Of a DNA stretch of 64,000 bases, positions 62,972-64,000 are shown one piece after another. The notes under the pieces are model-generated. The model ran no database searches, was not told the origin of the DNA, and was given only the letters and a program-made list of their open reading frames with translations. Each line of letters starts with the position of its first letter. Positions within the stretch are counted from its first letter, which is position 1. Made by a program: the position numbers and the translations under genes. This DNA is from Xenorhabdus sp014467285 (GTDB lineage Bacteria > Pseudomonadota > Gammaproteobacteria > Enterobacterales > Enterobacteriaceae): contig NZ_NKHR01000017.1 in NCBI RefSeq assembly GCF_014467285.1, positions 30,824 to 94,823 on the forward strand, given 5' to 3'.

Positions 62972-63538
62972 GTGACTCAAGGTATTCCCGCCGTATTTTT
63001 AGATCGTGACGGCACGATTAACATCGATCATGGCTATGTACATGAGATAGATAATTTTCAATTTATTGATGGTGTGATTGAAGCCATGCTTGAATTGAAG
63101 AAAATGGGCTATGCACTGGTCTTGGTAACAAATCAGTCGGGTATTGCACGTAAAATTTTTACAGAAGATCAGTTTATGCAGCTAACAGAATGGATGGATT
63201 GGTCATTAGCAGACCGAGGCGTCGATCTTGATGGTATCTATTATTGCCCTCATCACCCGGAAGGGAATGATGAAGAATATAAGAAGAACTGCAATTGTCG
63301 TAAACCACAATCAGGTATGTTGTTGGATGCACAGCAAGCATTACATATCGATATGTCAGCTTCTTATATGGTAGGAGACAAAATAGAAGATATGTTGGCA
63401 GCAAATGCCGCTAATGTTGGAACCAAGATCCTCGTCCGTACAGGAAAACCTGTAACAGAAGCAGCAGAACAAGCCGCAGACTTGGTTATTAATAGCCTGG
63501 CAGACCTACCAAATGTGATAAAAAACAGGCAAAAATAG
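62972..63538 (+). CDS. gmhB: D-glycero-β-D-manno-heptose-1,7-bisphosphate 7-phosphatase GmhB
   Basis: 188 residues from GTG 62972, which has GGAG 7 nt upstream; a TTG at 62948 would add eight non-conserved residues. HAD-family phosphatase in ADP-heptose synthesis for LPS inner core. DxD motif FLDRDGTIN (D11, D13), TNQSGIARK (motif 2), zinc cysteines in CPHHPEG and NCNCRKP, and VGDKIEDM (motif 4). Divergent from metN; upstream of an rrn operon, as in E. coli (rrnH). Confidence 0.95.
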   Translation: MTQGIPAVFLDRDGTINIDHGYVHEIDNFQFIDGVIEAMLELKKMGYALVLVTNQSGIARKIFTEDQFMQLTEWMDWSLADRGVDLDGIYYCPHHPEGNDEEYKKNCNCRKPQSGMLLDAQQALHIDMSASYMVGDKIEDMLAANAANVGTKILVRTGKPVTEAAEQAADLVINSLADLPNVIKNRQK

Positions 63539-63587
63539 CCTTTTAGCCTAAATTGTGATCGTTCAAATAAAAAATCACAAAAAAGGC

Positions 63588-63615
63588 TTGCCTAAATTTA
63601 AAGGCTCCCTATAAT
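63588..63615 (+). promoter_or_regulatory. rrn P1 promoter
   Basis: TTGCCT (63588–63593), 16-bp spacer, TATAAT (63610–63615), then the GC-rich discriminator GCGCATCC. The A-rich stretch upstream (AAATAAAAAATCACAAAAAA) fits an UP element. Confidence 0.85.
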
Positions 63616-63686
63616 GCGCATCCGTTGTCACGACAAACACACAAACATGTCGGGATGACAAAGTGAAAGGCCCTGAAAAATAAGGC

Positions 63687-63714
63687 TTGACACTCTCAGA
63701 GGAAAGCGTAAGAT
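63687..63714 (+). promoter_or_regulatory. rrn P2 promoter
   Basis: TTGACA (63687–63692), 16-bp spacer, TAAGAT (63709–63714), about 100 bp downstream of P1, the standard enterobacterial arrangement. Confidence 0.82.
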
Positions 63715-63730
63715 ACGCAGCCTCGCAACA

Positions 63731-63768
63731 CGGGAGGATTTTCCCGGTTGCCACGCTCTTTAACAAAT
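63731..63768 (+). promoter_or_regulatory. rrn antitermination region (boxB-like hairpin and boxA)
   Basis: CGGGAGGATTTTCCCG (63731–63746) forms a boxB-like hairpin; GCTCTTTAACA (63755–63765) matches boxA, the NusB/S10 recruitment site. Confidence 0.8.
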
Positions 63769-63904
63769 TAATCAGACAATCTGTGTGGGCACTCGCAAGA
63801 CACTATCCACGCCGGAAGGCGAAAAAAGATATAAGTCTTGAAGAGTGACTGAACAGTTAATTCATTACGAATGAACACAGTGTAATTCTTTGAGCATCAA
63901 ACTT

Positions 63905-64000
63905 TAATTGAAGAGTTTGATCATGGCTCAGATTGAACGCTGGCGGCAGGCCTAACACATGCAAGTCGGGCGGCAGCGGGGGAAAGCGTGCTTTCCTGCC
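63905..64000 (+). rRNA. rrs: 16S ribosomal RNA, 5' end only
   Basis: Starts TAATTGAAGAGTTTGATCAT and continues through GGCTCAGATTGAACGCTGGC and AACACATGCAAGTCGGGCGG into the V1 loop; cut by the window end after ~96 bases. The 5' end is set by comparison with E. coli 16S. The V1 fragment is typical of Xenorhabdus/Photorhabdus-type enterobacteria but too short for species assignment. Confidence 0.96.

Noticed and set aside
1..64000. CRISPR array, prophage or integrase/attachment sites
   Set aside because: I looked for regularly spaced repeats and for phage or integrase genes and saw none. No tRNA gene is present to serve as an attachment site.

Overview
The window is a chromosomal segment of an enterobacterium. 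Gene order and protein sequences match the E. coli-type blocks csdA–gcvA–ygdD–rlmM, xni–ppnN–queF–syd–yqcC–truC–yqcA and yaeH–dapD–glnD–map–rpsB–…–accA–tilS–rof–nlpE–proS–trmO–rcsF–metQIN–gmhB–rrn. A serralysin operon (prtA-inh-prtBCD), interleaved insect-pathogen-like accessory genes and dispersed ATACCC…GGGTAT repeats point to the Xenorhabdus/Photorhabdus group (Morganellaceae), with Xenorhabdus the weaker-supported choice between the two. This identification comes from remembered gene content, not from a database search.

Layout. 1–4.8 kb is an accessory island: an S-pyocin/T6SS-like polymorphic toxin with a ParB-fold tip and a putative immunity gene, then a decayed copy of the same effector carrying a different toxin tip with its own putative immunity gene, then transposase and other debris. 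4.8–8.9 kb: csdA (without csdE), the sRNA GcvB, gcvA, ygdD, rlmM. 9.2–15.9 kb: the prtA protease, its inhibitor and a complete type I secretion system. 16–25.5 kb: xni, ppnN, queF, syd, csrB sRNA, yqcC, truC, yqcA, interrupted by a YopJ-like acetyltransferase and an FAD-linked (cholesterol-oxidase-like) oxidase. 25.6–27 kb: yaeH and a TumE/TumA-type toxin–antitoxin pair. 27–54.3 kb: dapD, glnD, map, then the translation / isoprenoid / envelope superoperon (rpsB to tilS). 54.6–55.5 kb: a small protein resembling Rhodococcus equi Vap virulence proteins plus the fragment of a second copy. 55.5–63.5 kb: rof, nlpE, proS, trmO, rcsF, metQIN, gmhB. The window ends in an rrn promoter/leader and the first ~95 bases of a 16S rRNA gene.

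How the parts relate. The core genes build proteins (rpsB, tsf, frr, proS, map, tRNA modification genes), lipid A and outer membrane (lpxD, fabZ, lpxA, lpxB, bamA, skp, rseP), isoprenoids and phospholipid (dxr, uppS, cdsA, accA) and lysine/nitrogen control (dapD, glnD). Accessory DNA is AT-rich and sits exactly between conserved blocks. It encodes exported or host-directed functions: protease, a YopJ-like enzyme, a Vap-like protein and interbacterial toxins. Two conserved regulatory RNAs (GcvB, CsrB) lie at their usual enterobacterial positions, and CsrB is preceded by a GacA/UvrY-type palindrome.

The points most worth a second look are the YopJ-like gene at 19429–20334, the Vap-like gene and its fragment at 54612–55402, the orphan toxin/immunity cassette at 3135–4130, and the in-frame 15-bp repeats in the start region of the protease inhibitor.
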